Source of the DNA: an uncultured Poribacteria bacterium
Lineage (GTDB): Bacteria > Poribacteria > WGA-4E > WGA-3G
Reading direction: 5' to 3'
DNA: 64,000 nt
Assembly (NCBI GenBank): GCA_951828385.1
Contig: OX639973.1
Coordinates: 3,091,200 to 3,155,199 of the forward strand
Below the pieces are notes generated by a model. The model made no database searches. It was not told the DNA's origin and saw only the letters and a list, made by a program, of their open reading frames with translations. Position numbers and translations under genes: made by a program. Below are positions 8,258-17,081 of this stretch, piece after piece; the stretch's first letter is position 1, and every line of letters begins with the position of its first letter.

Positions 8258-9185
8258 TGAAATCTCACAGATCGCCGTTATCGGTGCAGGACTGATGGGC
8301 CACGGCATCGCGCAGGAGTTTGCATGCGCAGGCTACCATGTACGTATGCACGATGTCACCGACGAAACCCTTGAAACAGCACGCACTCAGATTGAGAGCA
8401 ACCTCAGTGTGCTTGCTGAAAACAGGGTTATCGCAAAAGAGAATATCGCGCCGACGGTACAACGCATTCAGACTGCCACCGAACTGTCCGCAGTCGCCGA
8501 AAACGCCGATTTTGTTGTTGAAGCCGTCACCGAGAATTTGGTACTAAAACAGCAGATATTTGAGGAATTAGATGCAATCTGTCCATCCCATACAATTTTG
8601 GCGAGCAATACGACCGCATTGATGCCGAGCCAGATCGGTGTGAAGGCAAAGCGCAAGGATAAGATACTCAACACACATTATTTTAATCCACCCTACTTGA
8701 TTCCATTGGTCGAACTCATTCGTAGTCCTGACACCTCTGATGAAACCGTTACGGTGACGTTCAATCTCTTGACAGCTATCGGGAAAACGCCCGCGATTAT
8801 TGAAAAAGAAGCACTCGGTTTCGTCGGACCGAGGTTGCAAGCCGCCCTCATTCGAGAAGCGTTCGCTATTGTAGAGCAAGGCATCGCCAGTGCTGAGACC
8901 GTTGACCTTGTCGTCCGGAATAGCTTCGGACGCAGGCTCAGTGTCGCCGGTCCCTTTGAGGTCTTTGAACTCGCAGGATGGGACCTCGTGCTTGCCGCCT
9001 TTGAAGCACTTTATAAAGATCTCAACAGTTCGTCTGACATCAATCCGCTGCTCCGACAAATGGTTGAATCCGGTAAACTCGGTGTAAAATCTAAGGAAGG
9101 TTTCTACAATTGGACAGACGACAAAATACAAGAACTTCGAGACCGGATGAATCGCGCATTGATACAGCAAGCAAAAGATGTCTAA
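8247..9185 (+). CDS. 3-hydroxyacyl-CoA / 3-hydroxybutyryl-CoA dehydrogenase
   Basis: I choose the ATG at 8247: it has GGAGG 7 bp upstream and gives MTVDEISQIAVIGAGLMG, placing the NAD-binding GAGLMGHGIAQ correctly at the N-terminus. The 312-residue protein has the N-terminal Rossmann domain (3HCDH_N) and the C-terminal helical domain (3HCDH). The active-site motif is THYFNPPYLIPLVELI, matching HFFNPxxxMxLVE, and the C-terminal GFYNW closes the family pattern. It oxidises (S)-3-hydroxyacyl-CoA with NAD+ in beta-oxidation or butanoate metabolism. It overlaps rsmI by 11 bp and the VTT gene by 8 bp, so the three are probably cotranscribed. Confidence 0.93.
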   Translation: MTVDEISQIAVIGAGLMGHGIAQEFACAGYHVRMHDVTDETLETARTQIESNLSVLAENRVIAKENIAPTVQRIQTATELSAVAENADFVVEAVTENLVLKQQIFEELDAICPSHTILASNTTALMPSQIGVKAKRKDKILNTHYFNPPYLIPLVELIRSPDTSDETVTVTFNLLTAIGKTPAIIEKEALGFVGPRLQAALIREAFAIVEQGIASAETVDLVVRNSFGRRLSVAGPFEVFELAGWDLVLAAFEALYKDLNSSSDINPLLRQMVESGKLGVKSKEGFYNWTDDKIQELRDRMNRALIQQAKDV

Positions 9186-9894
9186 GGTATTAGATAGACT
9201 CCGCTCAGTTGCCATCCGCAACAAGTATCGCATTATAATATTACTATTTGTGATACTAATAGGTTTAATCTTGCTCGGAGTCTACCATAAACGGGTTTGG
9301 ACATATCTCCTCGAACTCACTGCTGTTTTTCAGAGTATTGAAACTGCACGCGCGTATATCGCGGGTTATGGTGCACTTGCGCCTGTTGTATCAGCGATGC
9401 TCATGATCTTCCAGAGTGTGATTGCGCCGCTGCCAGCGTTCCTGATTACCTTTGCAAACGGCACACTTTTTGGTTTCTGGTGGGGTTCGCTCCTGTCTTG
9501 GAGCAGTTCAATGGTCGGCGCGGCACTCTGCTTTTATATTGCCCGCTATCTCGGTATCCAACGCGTGACACGGTTCATCAGCCAGCCGGTAGTTGACAAA
9601 ACGAATGATTTCTTTGAAAAATATGGCACTTATGCTATCCTTATTGCTCGCTTGATGCCGTTTATCTCTTTTGATGTTGTCAGTTATTTTGCGGGAGTGA
9701 CCCGGATGCGGTTTCTCGGTTTTTGGATTGCCACCGGCATCGGTCAACTGCCCGCGACCTTGGTTTACTCCTACCTTGGGGACAGAATTTCTGCACACAT
9801 CAAACTGATATTGTGGAGTTTCTGTATTTTAATTTCGTTATCAATTATAATATGGCTCGTGAAAACTCGCACCCGAGGGAGAGAAACTTTGTAA
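9178..9894 (+). CDS. TVP38/TMEM64 family (VTT/DedA-like) inner-membrane protein
   Basis: A 238-residue protein with about five or six membrane helices. The VTT core is visible: FANGTLFGFWWGSLLSW, then GAALCFYIARYLG, and later ARLMPFISFDVVSYFAGVTR. This half-helix re-entrant pattern is typical of TVP38/DedA proteins, which are linked to lipid flipping and membrane homeostasis. The start overlaps the preceding dehydrogenase stop by 8 bp (ATGTCTAAG), implying coupled translation. The specific substrate is not inferable. Confidence 0.9.
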   Translation: MSKVLDRLRSVAIRNKYRIIILLFVILIGLILLGVYHKRVWTYLLELTAVFQSIETARAYIAGYGALAPVVSAMLMIFQSVIAPLPAFLITFANGTLFGFWWGSLLSWSSSMVGAALCFYIARYLGIQRVTRFISQPVVDKTNDFFEKYGTYAILIARLMPFISFDVVSYFAGVTRMRFLGFWIATGIGQLPATLVYSYLGDRISAHIKLILWSFCILISLSIIIWLVKTRTRGRETL

Positions 9895-9950
9895 GCCGGA
9901 TTTATTAAAACAGGCATCCGGGTTAGAAACCCTTCACACAATATGAGGTT

Positions 9951-10721
9951 ATGAAACTATACATCGTCCTTTCCCTCACCTTTACGATGATCTGCGCTTG
10001 TCAGTCAACGGACCCACAAAATTTCGCGGACAAACAGCGAAGATACCCTCGCGTCCGGGCAGCGTTTCAAGAAAAAGACGGTCCACTTCGCAGCCTATTC
10101 GCAGACCAGGGTATCCCCTATCCGCCACAGAAACTCTTTATCCGAGTTTTCAAACAGGAGAAAATCTTGGAAGTCTGGGCATCTTCAACATCTGATGCCG
10201 TCTTCAAACTTGCGAAACGCTACGCTATCTGCCGCACATCAGGAAATTTGGGACCCAAAAGACGCGAAGGCGACTTGCAAATTCCAGAAGGCTTTTATGT
10301 TATCGATAGATTTAACCCCAAAAGCAACTTTTACCTATCACTTGGGGTTAATTATCCGAACCAAGCGGATAAGATTTTGGGCGAAAAAGGCGAACTCGGG
10401 GGTGATATATTTATACACGGCGGATGTGTCACGATCGGTTGTGTTCCAATCACTGATGAATATATTAAGGAAGTCTATTGGTTGGCAGTACAGGCGAAAT
10501 CAAACGGACACGCAAAAATCCCTGTGCATATTTTTCCAACAAAATTGGACGATCATACAATGACGCGCTTAAAAAGCACTTTTCCAAATAACGATACGCT
10601 GATAAACTTTTGGAAAAATCTGAAAATCGGATATAATTGGTTTGAACAGTCCCAGAAATTGCCGACGATCTCAATAAATCGGGACGGCACATATCAGTTC
10701 TCGGATTCTTCAGAGAAATAA
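9951..10721 (+). CDS. L,D-transpeptidase (YkuD domain, YafK-like), probable lipoprotein
   Basis: A 256-residue protein with a lipoprotein-type leader: a short hydrophobic stretch ending MICACQST, with a lipobox cysteine near residue 17. The catalytic YkuD motif is clear as FIHGGCVTIGCVPITDE, where the second cysteine (IGC) is the nucleophile and the His of IHGG is its partner. The double-glycine HGGCxxxGC form resembles E. coli YafK (DpaA), which trims Lpp-linked peptidoglycan rather than making 3-3 crosslinks. Family membership is solid; crosslinking versus hydrolysis is uncertain. It ends 13 bp before the Gfo/Idh gene. Confidence 0.9.
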   Translation: MKLYIVLSLTFTMICACQSTDPQNFADKQRRYPRVRAAFQEKDGPLRSLFADQGIPYPPQKLFIRVFKQEKILEVWASSTSDAVFKLAKRYAICRTSGNLGPKRREGDLQIPEGFYVIDRFNPKSNFYLSLGVNYPNQADKILGEKGELGGDIFIHGGCVTIGCVPITDEYIKEVYWLAVQAKSNGHAKIPVHIFPTKLDDHTMTRLKSTFPNNDTLINFWKNLKIGYNWFEQSQKLPTISINRDGTYQFSDSSEK

Positions 10722-10734
10722 GAGGAGATTTAAA

Positions 10735-11712
10735 ATGGTTCGTATAGGTGTAGTTGGAGTCGGTGGCATGGGAAACGGCCATTGCAACGCGCTCCCTAAC
10801 GTTGAAAATTGTGAATTTGTAGGTGTAGCGGATCTTCGATTGGAAGCGGCGGAAGCCGTTGCTGAACGGCATCAGATTCGCGCCTTCCAAGACTATCAAG
10901 AATTATTTGCTGTCGTGGACGCTGTCGTCGTCGCGACACCGCCCATAGCGCATACACAAGTCATCGTTGATGCAGCGGAGGCGGGGGTGCATGCTTTCTG
11001 CGAAAAACCGCTCTCCTTGACGCTCGCTGAGGCAGATGCGATGATCGAAGCATCGGATAAGGCAGGAACGCATCTGATGGTCGGGCAGGTGTTACGCTTC
11101 TATCCTGTCCATGAACTCGGTAGACAGATGGTGGACAATGGCGACATCGGAGACATCACCTACATCGAAACCGACTATTCGGGTCCATATAACGCCCCAC
11201 GCGGTAGACCCGAAAGTTGGTACGGCACTGTTGGCGGACTCTTGGAGAACGGTATCCACAAATCCGATCTGATTAACTGGTTCGGTGGCACTGCGCTGAC
11301 CGTCGCCGCTGAAGTAGGAAGTTTCTCCGGACACGACGATTGGGAGGATTATACGATCTCACTCATCCGTTACGATTCGGGCGCGGTCGGTATTTTAAGG
11401 TGGGGCGGTTTCCTCGGCGCGCGCGGGACCAACGATACGATTATCGACGGAACCGAAGGATCACTCCGTCTGAATATGTCAGCCGATCTCGCCTATCTCA
11501 AAAAACGCGGCGGCGACTGGGAGGAAATCGTTCCCAATCGTGAGGGACCGCATGGTGTCGTCGGCGAATTGACGCATTTTGTTGACTGCGTCCGAGAAGA
11601 TAGAACACCGATGATTGACGGTCGAGGTGGAAAACACGCCGTAGAGGTTGTTTTGGCTACCTACCAATCCGCGAAAGAGAAAACTAAGGTCGCACTGCCG
11701 ATGGAGGAATAG
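10735..11712 (+). CDS. Gfo/Idh/MocA family oxidoreductase
   Basis: A 325-residue NAD(P)-dependent sugar or polyol dehydrogenase-like protein. The nucleotide motif VGVGGMGNGH is at the N-terminus, and the family EKP signature is in FCEKPLSLTLAEAD near residue 90. The C-terminal substrate domain contains GGLLENGIHKSDLINW, where the His is the expected catalytic residue. A GAGGAG ribosome site precedes the ATG. Substrates in this family include myo-inositol, glucose-fructose and amino sugars; none can be chosen here. Two further family members lie at 18757 and 37422. Confidence 0.93.
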   Translation: MVRIGVVGVGGMGNGHCNALPNVENCEFVGVADLRLEAAEAVAERHQIRAFQDYQELFAVVDAVVVATPPIAHTQVIVDAAEAGVHAFCEKPLSLTLAEADAMIEASDKAGTHLMVGQVLRFYPVHELGRQMVDNGDIGDITYIETDYSGPYNAPRGRPESWYGTVGGLLENGIHKSDLINWFGGTALTVAAEVGSFSGHDDWEDYTISLIRYDSGAVGILRWGGFLGARGTNDTIIDGTEGSLRLNMSADLAYLKKRGGDWEEIVPNREGPHGVVGELTHFVDCVREDRTPMIDGRGGKHAVEVVLATYQSAKEKTKVALPMEE

Positions 11713-11713
11713 A

Positions 11714-11797
11714 AGGGTTTGAGTGGAAGGCTGGAAGGGAGGAGGGATGGAACAGAGACTCAACCTTCCAATCTTCCAACCTTCCAACCTTTAAAGC
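11714..11797. repeat. Foldback intergenic repeat (GGAAG/CTTCC family), copy 1
   Basis: The left arm is built of GGAAG words (11722-11751) and the right arm of TTCCAA words (11764-11790), forming an imperfect inverted repeat. A longer relative is at 36556-36720. Confidence 0.72.
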
Positions 11798-11799
11798 CT

Positions 11800-12669
11800 A
11801 TGTTGTTCCTCGTACTCAACATCATCCTGCTCTCAGGCTTTGGGCTTTTCCTCAAGCACGCCAAAAACAACCAACAACGCCTCAACCCTATCGGTTTTGT
11901 CAACTACCTCACTGCGTTCTTTATCAGCGTCTGGGTACTCTCTCAGGAACAGGATTTTGAATTCTCAAGGCTGACCTTCGCATTAGGCATTTCAAATGGC
12001 GTGACGTATGCTGTTGGGTTTGAACTGTTCACTATCGGTATCCGGCTCAGTGGGATTGTCGTCACGGCTGCACTCGTCAGATTGTCGATCGTGCTACCGA
12101 TTCTGGTGGCGATGATATTCTGGCAAGAGATTCCAAACCTCTGGCAAACCATAGGACTTCTCTTAACCTTCGTAGCAATTCCACTCCTCAGCCAGCGGGA
12201 GAAAGAGCCGACTTATGCGTTCACACCTGACAAGCCGGAAGTGCCTCAAGGTTTAGGGTTCGCTATTGCTATTACGATCCTGTTGGTCACCGGTATCTCA
12301 CGGCTCACTATGAAAGCCTTCAACGAAATGTGTCCTATTGACGAGAAATCGCTTTATATGAGTCTACTTTTCGGTGTCGCCACAGTCATCTATTTGGGGA
12401 TATGCTTCTATCAGAAAATATGGCCGAATTGGTGGGAAGTCTTCTACGGCGTGCTGATAGGTGTCTGTAATGTCGGTGGGAGTTGGGCACTGCTCATCGC
12501 TTTGGATCAAGTGAGTGCGTTAATCGCTTTTCCGATGTCAAGTTCCGGTGGCGTATTGTTCACGATGTTTGTGGGTATGGTATTTCTCCATGAACGGCTG
12601 AGCCGAACCTCTCTCATCGGTGCGCTGCTGGCAGTAATTGCATTGATTTTCGTCAATCTGAAAACGTGA
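11800..12669 (+). CDS. DMT/EamA-like transporter family membrane protein
   Basis: I start at 11800 (MLFLVLNIILLSGFG) because upstream in-frame codons fall in a foldback repeat and translate to repeat-like sequence. The 289-residue protein has about ten predicted helices arranged as two halves, and each half ends in a segment resembling EamA (PILVAMIFWQEIPNLWQTIGLLLTF and VLFTMFVGMVFLHERLSRTSLIGALLAVIALIF). EamA/DMT members export or import metabolites. The substrate is unknown. The second half is the more convincing match. Confidence 0.82.
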   Translation: MLFLVLNIILLSGFGLFLKHAKNNQQRLNPIGFVNYLTAFFISVWVLSQEQDFEFSRLTFALGISNGVTYAVGFELFTIGIRLSGIVVTAALVRLSIVLPILVAMIFWQEIPNLWQTIGLLLTFVAIPLLSQREKEPTYAFTPDKPEVPQGLGFAIAITILLVTGISRLTMKAFNEMCPIDEKSLYMSLLFGVATVIYLGICFYQKIWPNWWEVFYGVLIGVCNVGGSWALLIALDQVSALIAFPMSSSGGVLFTMFVGMVFLHERLSRTSLIGALLAVIALIFVNLKT

Positions 12670-13002
12670 TGCAGCTTTTTGAATTTATTCAATTTGATGG
12701 ATATTTCTTTTTCTGTATAATGTCAACAAATTTGATTCCTATGTTTTGCGTTAATCGCTATCTAACGTAAATTCACTCAAACGGATGACAAGAACACTGG
12801 GACGGCGGAACAGATACTGCCCTCTTCTCAAGCAGCGAGTGCTGCGATGATGATGAAGGAAATCCAAATTGTCCGTGCTTAAGTGATGATCCTGAGTGCT
12901 GTGAGTGGGGGGAGATGGATTGCGGCAGCAGTACTCGTTCCTGCTCTCGGATATGAAAGCGCGGATAGACTCTTAATCCGTTCAAACTGATTTGGGTGTG
13001 GC
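12670..13002. other. Intergenic region with a cysteine-rich open frame
   Basis: No convincing gene. A stop-free + strand frame at 12789-12956 would encode an acidic, cysteine-rich stretch (SECCDDDEG, PNCPC, DPECCEWGEMDCG) but lacks a usable start codon. No clear promoter or terminator was seen. Confidence 0.4.
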
Positions 13003-14271
13003 ATGAAATTCTCTGGTGCAATTGCTGCCGGTATACGGCATATCCAGGAAAATAGGCTCCGTGCTGGGTTATCCATTCTCGGGATTTCCATTGGGATTGC
13101 CAGTGTGCTGTGCATGATGGCTATCGGCGATGGCGCGAAACAAATCATTGCCGATGACATTGAAAAACTCGGGGGAGCCAACCAAGTGCAACTCTGGATA
13201 CGCCAATCCGTGAGGAGACGCGGCCGGCGATATCCAACAACGGAGCGATATACTTTGGGCGACGCTTATGCAATTGAGGCAGAATGCCCGGAGGTCACAG
13301 GTGTCCTTCCCCGGAATCGAAGATCTCGAATATTTGTCACCAGCCCCCAAGGTGGAGAATTCAGATCCGCCTCGCTAGAGGGTGTAACATCTGACTATGC
13401 ACAACTTATGCGATATGATTTGCAAGAAGGTAGATTTCTCTCCGAGAACGATATTAACAACGCCACGCAGGTCTGCGTCTTGGGTGCTAACGTTGCGGTA
13501 GAATTGTTCGGAAATACCTCCGCAATCGGTCAAGAGGTAAAACTTCGGAACCATTGGCGGCAAGCCCCCGTTCGGATGCGCGTTGTCGGTACCATGGCAC
13601 CGAAAGGGAGAAATCTCAGTGTTACCTGGGGGAGTTTAGATAACCTGATATGCGTTCCAATAACAACGTATCAACAACGTATTACAGGCATCCGCTATGT
13701 TGAAAGGATTAATATATTTTTTCAAAAAGACGCAGAGGCTTACGATGTGGTTAAATCCGCCCGGAAGGTGATTAGGCAAAGGCATAGGGGTATCGATAAC
13801 TTTACGAGTTACTGGAGGCCCAAACGAACTGTCGAACAACTTGAACACCTTGAAAAGGTGATGAAAATTGCGTTAGGGGGCGTTGCAGGCTTCTCGTTGT
13901 TTGTCAGTGGTATCGGCATTATGAATATCTGTCTCGTTTCTGTCGGCGAAAAGACGCGGGAAATAGGGTTGCGGAAATCCGTTGGAGCAAGACGGATTGA
14001 TATTTTCTGGCAATTTCTGACCGAATCCATCTGTCTCTGCCTCTGCGGTGGGGTATTCGGCATTGCAGGGGGCTGGTTAGCAGCGCACGGCATGGCGAGG
14101 ATTGCTATACGCATTGTACCGATTGTGCCAGAGTGGCCCGTCGTCCTTTCTTTATATTGGATGCTAACTTCCGTTCTTTTTTCGGTTTTCATGGGCGTTT
14201 GTTTCGGAGTCTACCCTGCGATGCGAGCGGCACGGCTTTCACCTATTGATGCGCTCCGCGCCGAGAATTAA
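13003..14271 (+). CDS. MacB/FtsX-type ABC permease
   Basis: A 422-residue permease of the type VII ABC group. It has an N-terminal cytoplasmic/helix-1 segment (IQENRLRAGLSILGISIGIASV), a periplasmic MacB_PCD domain (about residues 45-285) and an FtsX domain with three C-terminal helices. The conserved coupling element is VGEKTREIGLRKSVGARR, and the protein ends SPIDALRAEN. Such permeases work with a MacB/LolD-type ATPase in lipoprotein handling, efflux or mechanotransmission. No ATPase gene is adjacent, so it is an orphan here. Periplasmic substrate unknown. Confidence 0.93.
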   Translation: MKFSGAIAAGIRHIQENRLRAGLSILGISIGIASVLCMMAIGDGAKQIIADDIEKLGGANQVQLWIRQSVRRRGRRYPTTERYTLGDAYAIEAECPEVTGVLPRNRRSRIFVTSPQGGEFRSASLEGVTSDYAQLMRYDLQEGRFLSENDINNATQVCVLGANVAVELFGNTSAIGQEVKLRNHWRQAPVRMRVVGTMAPKGRNLSVTWGSLDNLICVPITTYQQRITGIRYVERINIFFQKDAEAYDVVKSARKVIRQRHRGIDNFTSYWRPKRTVEQLEHLEKVMKIALGGVAGFSLFVSGIGIMNICLVSVGEKTREIGLRKSVGARRIDIFWQFLTESICLCLCGGVFGIAGGWLAAHGMARIAIRIVPIVPEWPVVLSLYWMLTSVLFSVFMGVCFGVYPAMRAARLSPIDALRAEN

Positions 14272-14374
14272 GGAGGAATTTCTGAAAAGCTGCTGTTTAC
14301 CTTTATCCCAAATCAAATTTGACTTTGAACGCGGAATGTGGTATCATTTATCAAAAATCGGGATTCTAAAAAAA

Positions 14375-14857
14375 ATGCGGGAGAGCGTAGAACTTCTCAT
14401 CCGAAGCGTCCACCTGATAGCAGCGATCATCTGGTTCGGAGGCGTCCTCTTTTCTACCTTCATCGCAATGCCAATCCTGCAGCGAAATTTATCAACGGAA
14501 AACCTATTAGCAGTTCACAACCGTTTTCGGACTTGGATACGATTGATGATTCATGTGCTCCTGACAACGGGCGCGATGGTGTTCTTTATCGTTGCATGGA
14601 ATAACGGATTTTTTGCGCAGCAGAGTGGTAGCGATTTCAAAGTCTATATGTTAACGTTCGTCGCAAAACTTACGGCGTTCGGTGTGATGGCACTTTTTTG
14701 GGGGTTATACAGTTCGCTCTATCGACGACACCTTGAAGGTACTCCGCCCGATAGCGATGCACATCTCAACCAGAGTCCTTATATCAATGTGTGGAAATGG
14801 TTAACGCTGGTTGCAGGCTTAATCGTTTTCGTACTCGCATTGCTGGTAAAGCACTAA
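14375..14857 (+). CDS. CopD/DUF4149-like integral membrane protein
   Basis: I choose the ATG at 14375 (MRESVELLIRSVHLIAAIIW), which opens directly with the first helix; an upstream in-frame ATG at 14336 would add a 13-residue polar tail. The 160-residue protein has four predicted membrane helices. SVHLIAAIIWFGGVLFSTFI resembles the first helix of CopD and related four-helix proteins, with His and Trp in the membrane as in heme- or copper-handling relatives. Function is not established. It precedes the radical SAM gene by 45 bp. Confidence 0.68.
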   Translation: MRESVELLIRSVHLIAAIIWFGGVLFSTFIAMPILQRNLSTENLLAVHNRFRTWIRLMIHVLLTTGAMVFFIVAWNNGFFAQQSGSDFKVYMLTFVAKLTAFGVMALFWGLYSSLYRRHLEGTPPDSDAHLNQSPYINVWKWLTLVAGLIVFVLALLVKH

Positions 14858-14902
14858 TTTTAAAACATCATATCTTTTTCTCTTCTCAATCATCTAAGAA
14901 AC

Positions 14903-16294
14903 ATGCAAAATACCAAAGTTCAGGCAGTCTCATGGAATATCACCCGATTGTGTAATCTGAAATGTACGCACTGCTACCTCCCAGCAGGATTCGTAGACAC
15001 AAACGAATTAGGAAACGGAAATTTTCAATTATCTGATATTCAAGATTCTACGGAATACGCACGGGACGCGGAATTAAGCCAATCGCAATGTTTCCGCGTC
15101 ATTGATGAGATCGCCGAAATCAATCCGCATATCCTCCTCATCCTTACCGGTGGAGAACCGTTATTACGCCCGGATATCTTGGAGATATCGAAATATGCCT
15201 CCGATACCGGGTTTCTTGTTGTTATGGGAACAAACGGTGTCCTGCTCAACGACGCAGTTGTTGAGAAGATGCAACAGCATGGTGTCACTGGTGCAGGTGT
15301 GAGTCTCGACTCTATCCAACCTACAGACCATGATAAGTTCCGGGGTATGGAGGGCGCGTGGAAAGCGACGATGAACGGTGTTGAGGCACTCAAACGCGCA
15401 CAAATGGATTTCCTCGTTCAGACCTCCGTGACGCAGTGGAATTACGACGAAATTCCAAGAATCGTAGAGTTCGCCTATCAACTCGGTGCGAAGGTACTAA
15501 ACCTCTATTTTCTCGTCCGAACCGGCAGAGGCAAGACGGTGATGGACCTTACGCCTACGCAATATGAAAAGATGCTTGAGACAATGTTCGAGTTGCAAGC
15601 AGCTTATACGGGGAAGATGCTCATTGCTGCGAAATGCGCCCCGCACTATAAGCGCGTTATCTATGGGCAACAGTCTGATTCCGCCTTCCTTCAAGGGTAT
15701 CCCAGCGGTACGTGTCCGTGTGGTATCTACTACTGCCGTATCACGCCTGAGGGTGAACTGACCCCCTGTCCCTATCTACCCGTGAGTGTTGGAAACCTCA
15801 AAGACGAAAGTTTTGTTAAACTCTGGAACGAATCAAAAACTTTTCAGGATCTACGGAACCGGAATCTACTTGAAGGGAAGTGCGGTGCATGTGAATTCAG
15901 AGAGGTGTGTGGCGGTTGTAGAGCGCGCGCTTATGCGACGACTGGCAACTACCTCGCCGAAGATGCATCGTGTGAATATGAGCCGGGGTCCCAGTTAGTT
16001 AATGGGAAGAATGAACTGAAAAGCGAGGTTTCAAATCTCACCAGCGACACGTCACCTGTTCAAATTGAGAAAAGAGTCGCTTTTGCAACGGAAACGGATT
16101 ACGAATTGCAGTGGACGGAAGCCGCAGAAAAAAGGTTAAAACGCGTGCCATCATTTGCGCGCGGTATGGTCGTCAAAAGCGTTGAGAAATACGCACGTGA
16201 ACACGGCTATCGGGAGGTTACGCCCGAACTGATGCAAGCCGTCAAGAAACGATTTGATGAAACTGGCATCCCATCTTTCCGACCGAAACGCTAA
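14903..16294 (+). CDS. Radical SAM/SPASM protein with C-terminal PCP_red domain
   Basis: A 463-residue fusion. The radical SAM core has the cluster motif CNLKCTHCY at residues 14-22 and the GGEP motif in LILTGGEPLLRPDI. The SPASM region binds extra FeS clusters: cysteines in GTCPCGIYYCRITPEG and later in CGACEFREVCGGCRARAYA. This core resembles the heme-maturation NirJ/AhbC/AhbD branch. The last 60 residues (LQWTEAAEKRLKRVPSFARG, then MVVKSVEKYAREHGY) match PCP_red, a small helical domain first named in light-independent protochlorophyllide reductase. The combination suggests tetrapyrrole or peptide modification; no photosynthesis gene is nearby. Exact reaction unknown. Confidence 0.92.
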   Translation: MQNTKVQAVSWNITRLCNLKCTHCYLPAGFVDTNELGNGNFQLSDIQDSTEYARDAELSQSQCFRVIDEIAEINPHILLILTGGEPLLRPDILEISKYASDTGFLVVMGTNGVLLNDAVVEKMQQHGVTGAGVSLDSIQPTDHDKFRGMEGAWKATMNGVEALKRAQMDFLVQTSVTQWNYDEIPRIVEFAYQLGAKVLNLYFLVRTGRGKTVMDLTPTQYEKMLETMFELQAAYTGKMLIAAKCAPHYKRVIYGQQSDSAFLQGYPSGTCPCGIYYCRITPEGELTPCPYLPVSVGNLKDESFVKLWNESKTFQDLRNRNLLEGKCGACEFREVCGGCRARAYATTGNYLAEDASCEYEPGSQLVNGKNELKSEVSNLTSDTSPVQIEKRVAFATETDYELQWTEAAEKRLKRVPSFARGMVVKSVEKYAREHGYREVTPELMQAVKKRFDETGIPSFRPKR

Positions 16295-16300
16295 TGCAAA

Positions 16301-16330
16301 GTAGCAGGCACACGCCGTTGTGCCGTAGCA
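16301..16330. repeat. Short palindromic element (GGCACACGCCGTGTGCC family), copy 1
   Basis: GGCACA-CGCCGT-TGTGCC at 16307-16324, flanked by GTAGCA on the left and GTAGCA on the right, 7 bp after the radical SAM stop codon. No T-tract follows, so it is not a standard terminator. Relatives are at 18258 and 44051. Confidence 0.7.
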
Positions 16331-16351
16331 ACAAACGTAGAGGTAACTTGT

Positions 16352-17071
16352 ATGCTAACAACGGAACAGATTGCATATTTTCAGGAACATGGATACCTTA
16401 TCCTTGAAAATTTTATTGATTCGGAGATAATTGACCGATGGCGAGAACAGATCTGGACGCATTTTAATTCCAGTCTGGAAACACAGGAGACATGGCCCAA
16501 CGACTATGTAGTCCAAAACTTCAGTTTTTCGCCACTGTTCGGACAGCTGCCTGTGATGCAAGAGATAACTCAGCAACTCGGTGGTGGACAATTTAGCGGC
16601 GGTGGCGGTTCACCGCTCGTCAAATGGCCCAACCCCGAAGAAAAATGGGCAATGCCCGGCAGCGGACATATTGATGCTTATGGTCCCGGCGGTTGGAGTC
16701 CGTTTATGCTCGGCGCGACAACCTATCTCTACGATGTTGAACCCAATGGCGGCGCGTTTGTCTTTTGGCCCGGAAGCCACCAGTCAACACATAAATATTT
16801 TCTTCAATATCCTGAGCAGATTGATGGCAGTTTCTACGATATTGAAGATTGGGGATGGCATGTACTTTCGGATTTATCGCCAGACGGACCTCGCGAATTT
16901 ATAGGTGCTGCGGGTGACGTTGTCCTGTGGCACGCGTTTTTGTGCCATACCGGGTCAGCGAACATAAGAGACATTCCACGTTTTGGGATCTTTGCGCGCT
17001 ACTCCCATCAAAAGCGGGAAGAGATCAAACACGAAATCCCAGAAGACCTCTGGAAATATTGGGCAATTTAA
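16352..17071 (+). CDS. Phytanoyl-CoA dioxygenase (PhyH) family protein
   Basis: A 239-residue Fe(II)/2-oxoglutarate-dependent oxygenase. The metal triad is visible as H-I-D in SGHIDAYGPG and the distal His in LWHAFLCHTGSA; the 2-oxoglutarate-binding Arg is likely in PRFGIFARYS. The N-terminus (TTEQIAYFQEHGYLILENFI) is the typical PhyH opening. The family hydroxylates diverse small molecules. The gene lies between a radical SAM-PCP_red fusion and a second PCP_red-like protein, which suggests it acts in the same pathway. The downstream gene starts 10 bp after its stop. Confidence 0.93.
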   Translation: MLTTEQIAYFQEHGYLILENFIDSEIIDRWREQIWTHFNSSLETQETWPNDYVVQNFSFSPLFGQLPVMQEITQQLGGGQFSGGGGSPLVKWPNPEEKWAMPGSGHIDAYGPGGWSPFMLGATTYLYDVEPNGGAFVFWPGSHQSTHKYFLQYPEQIDGSFYDIEDWGWHVLSDLSPDGPREFIGAAGDVVLWHAFLCHTGSANIRDIPRFGIFARYSHQKREEIKHEIPEDLWKYWAI

Positions 17072-17081
17072 GGAGAAACAC

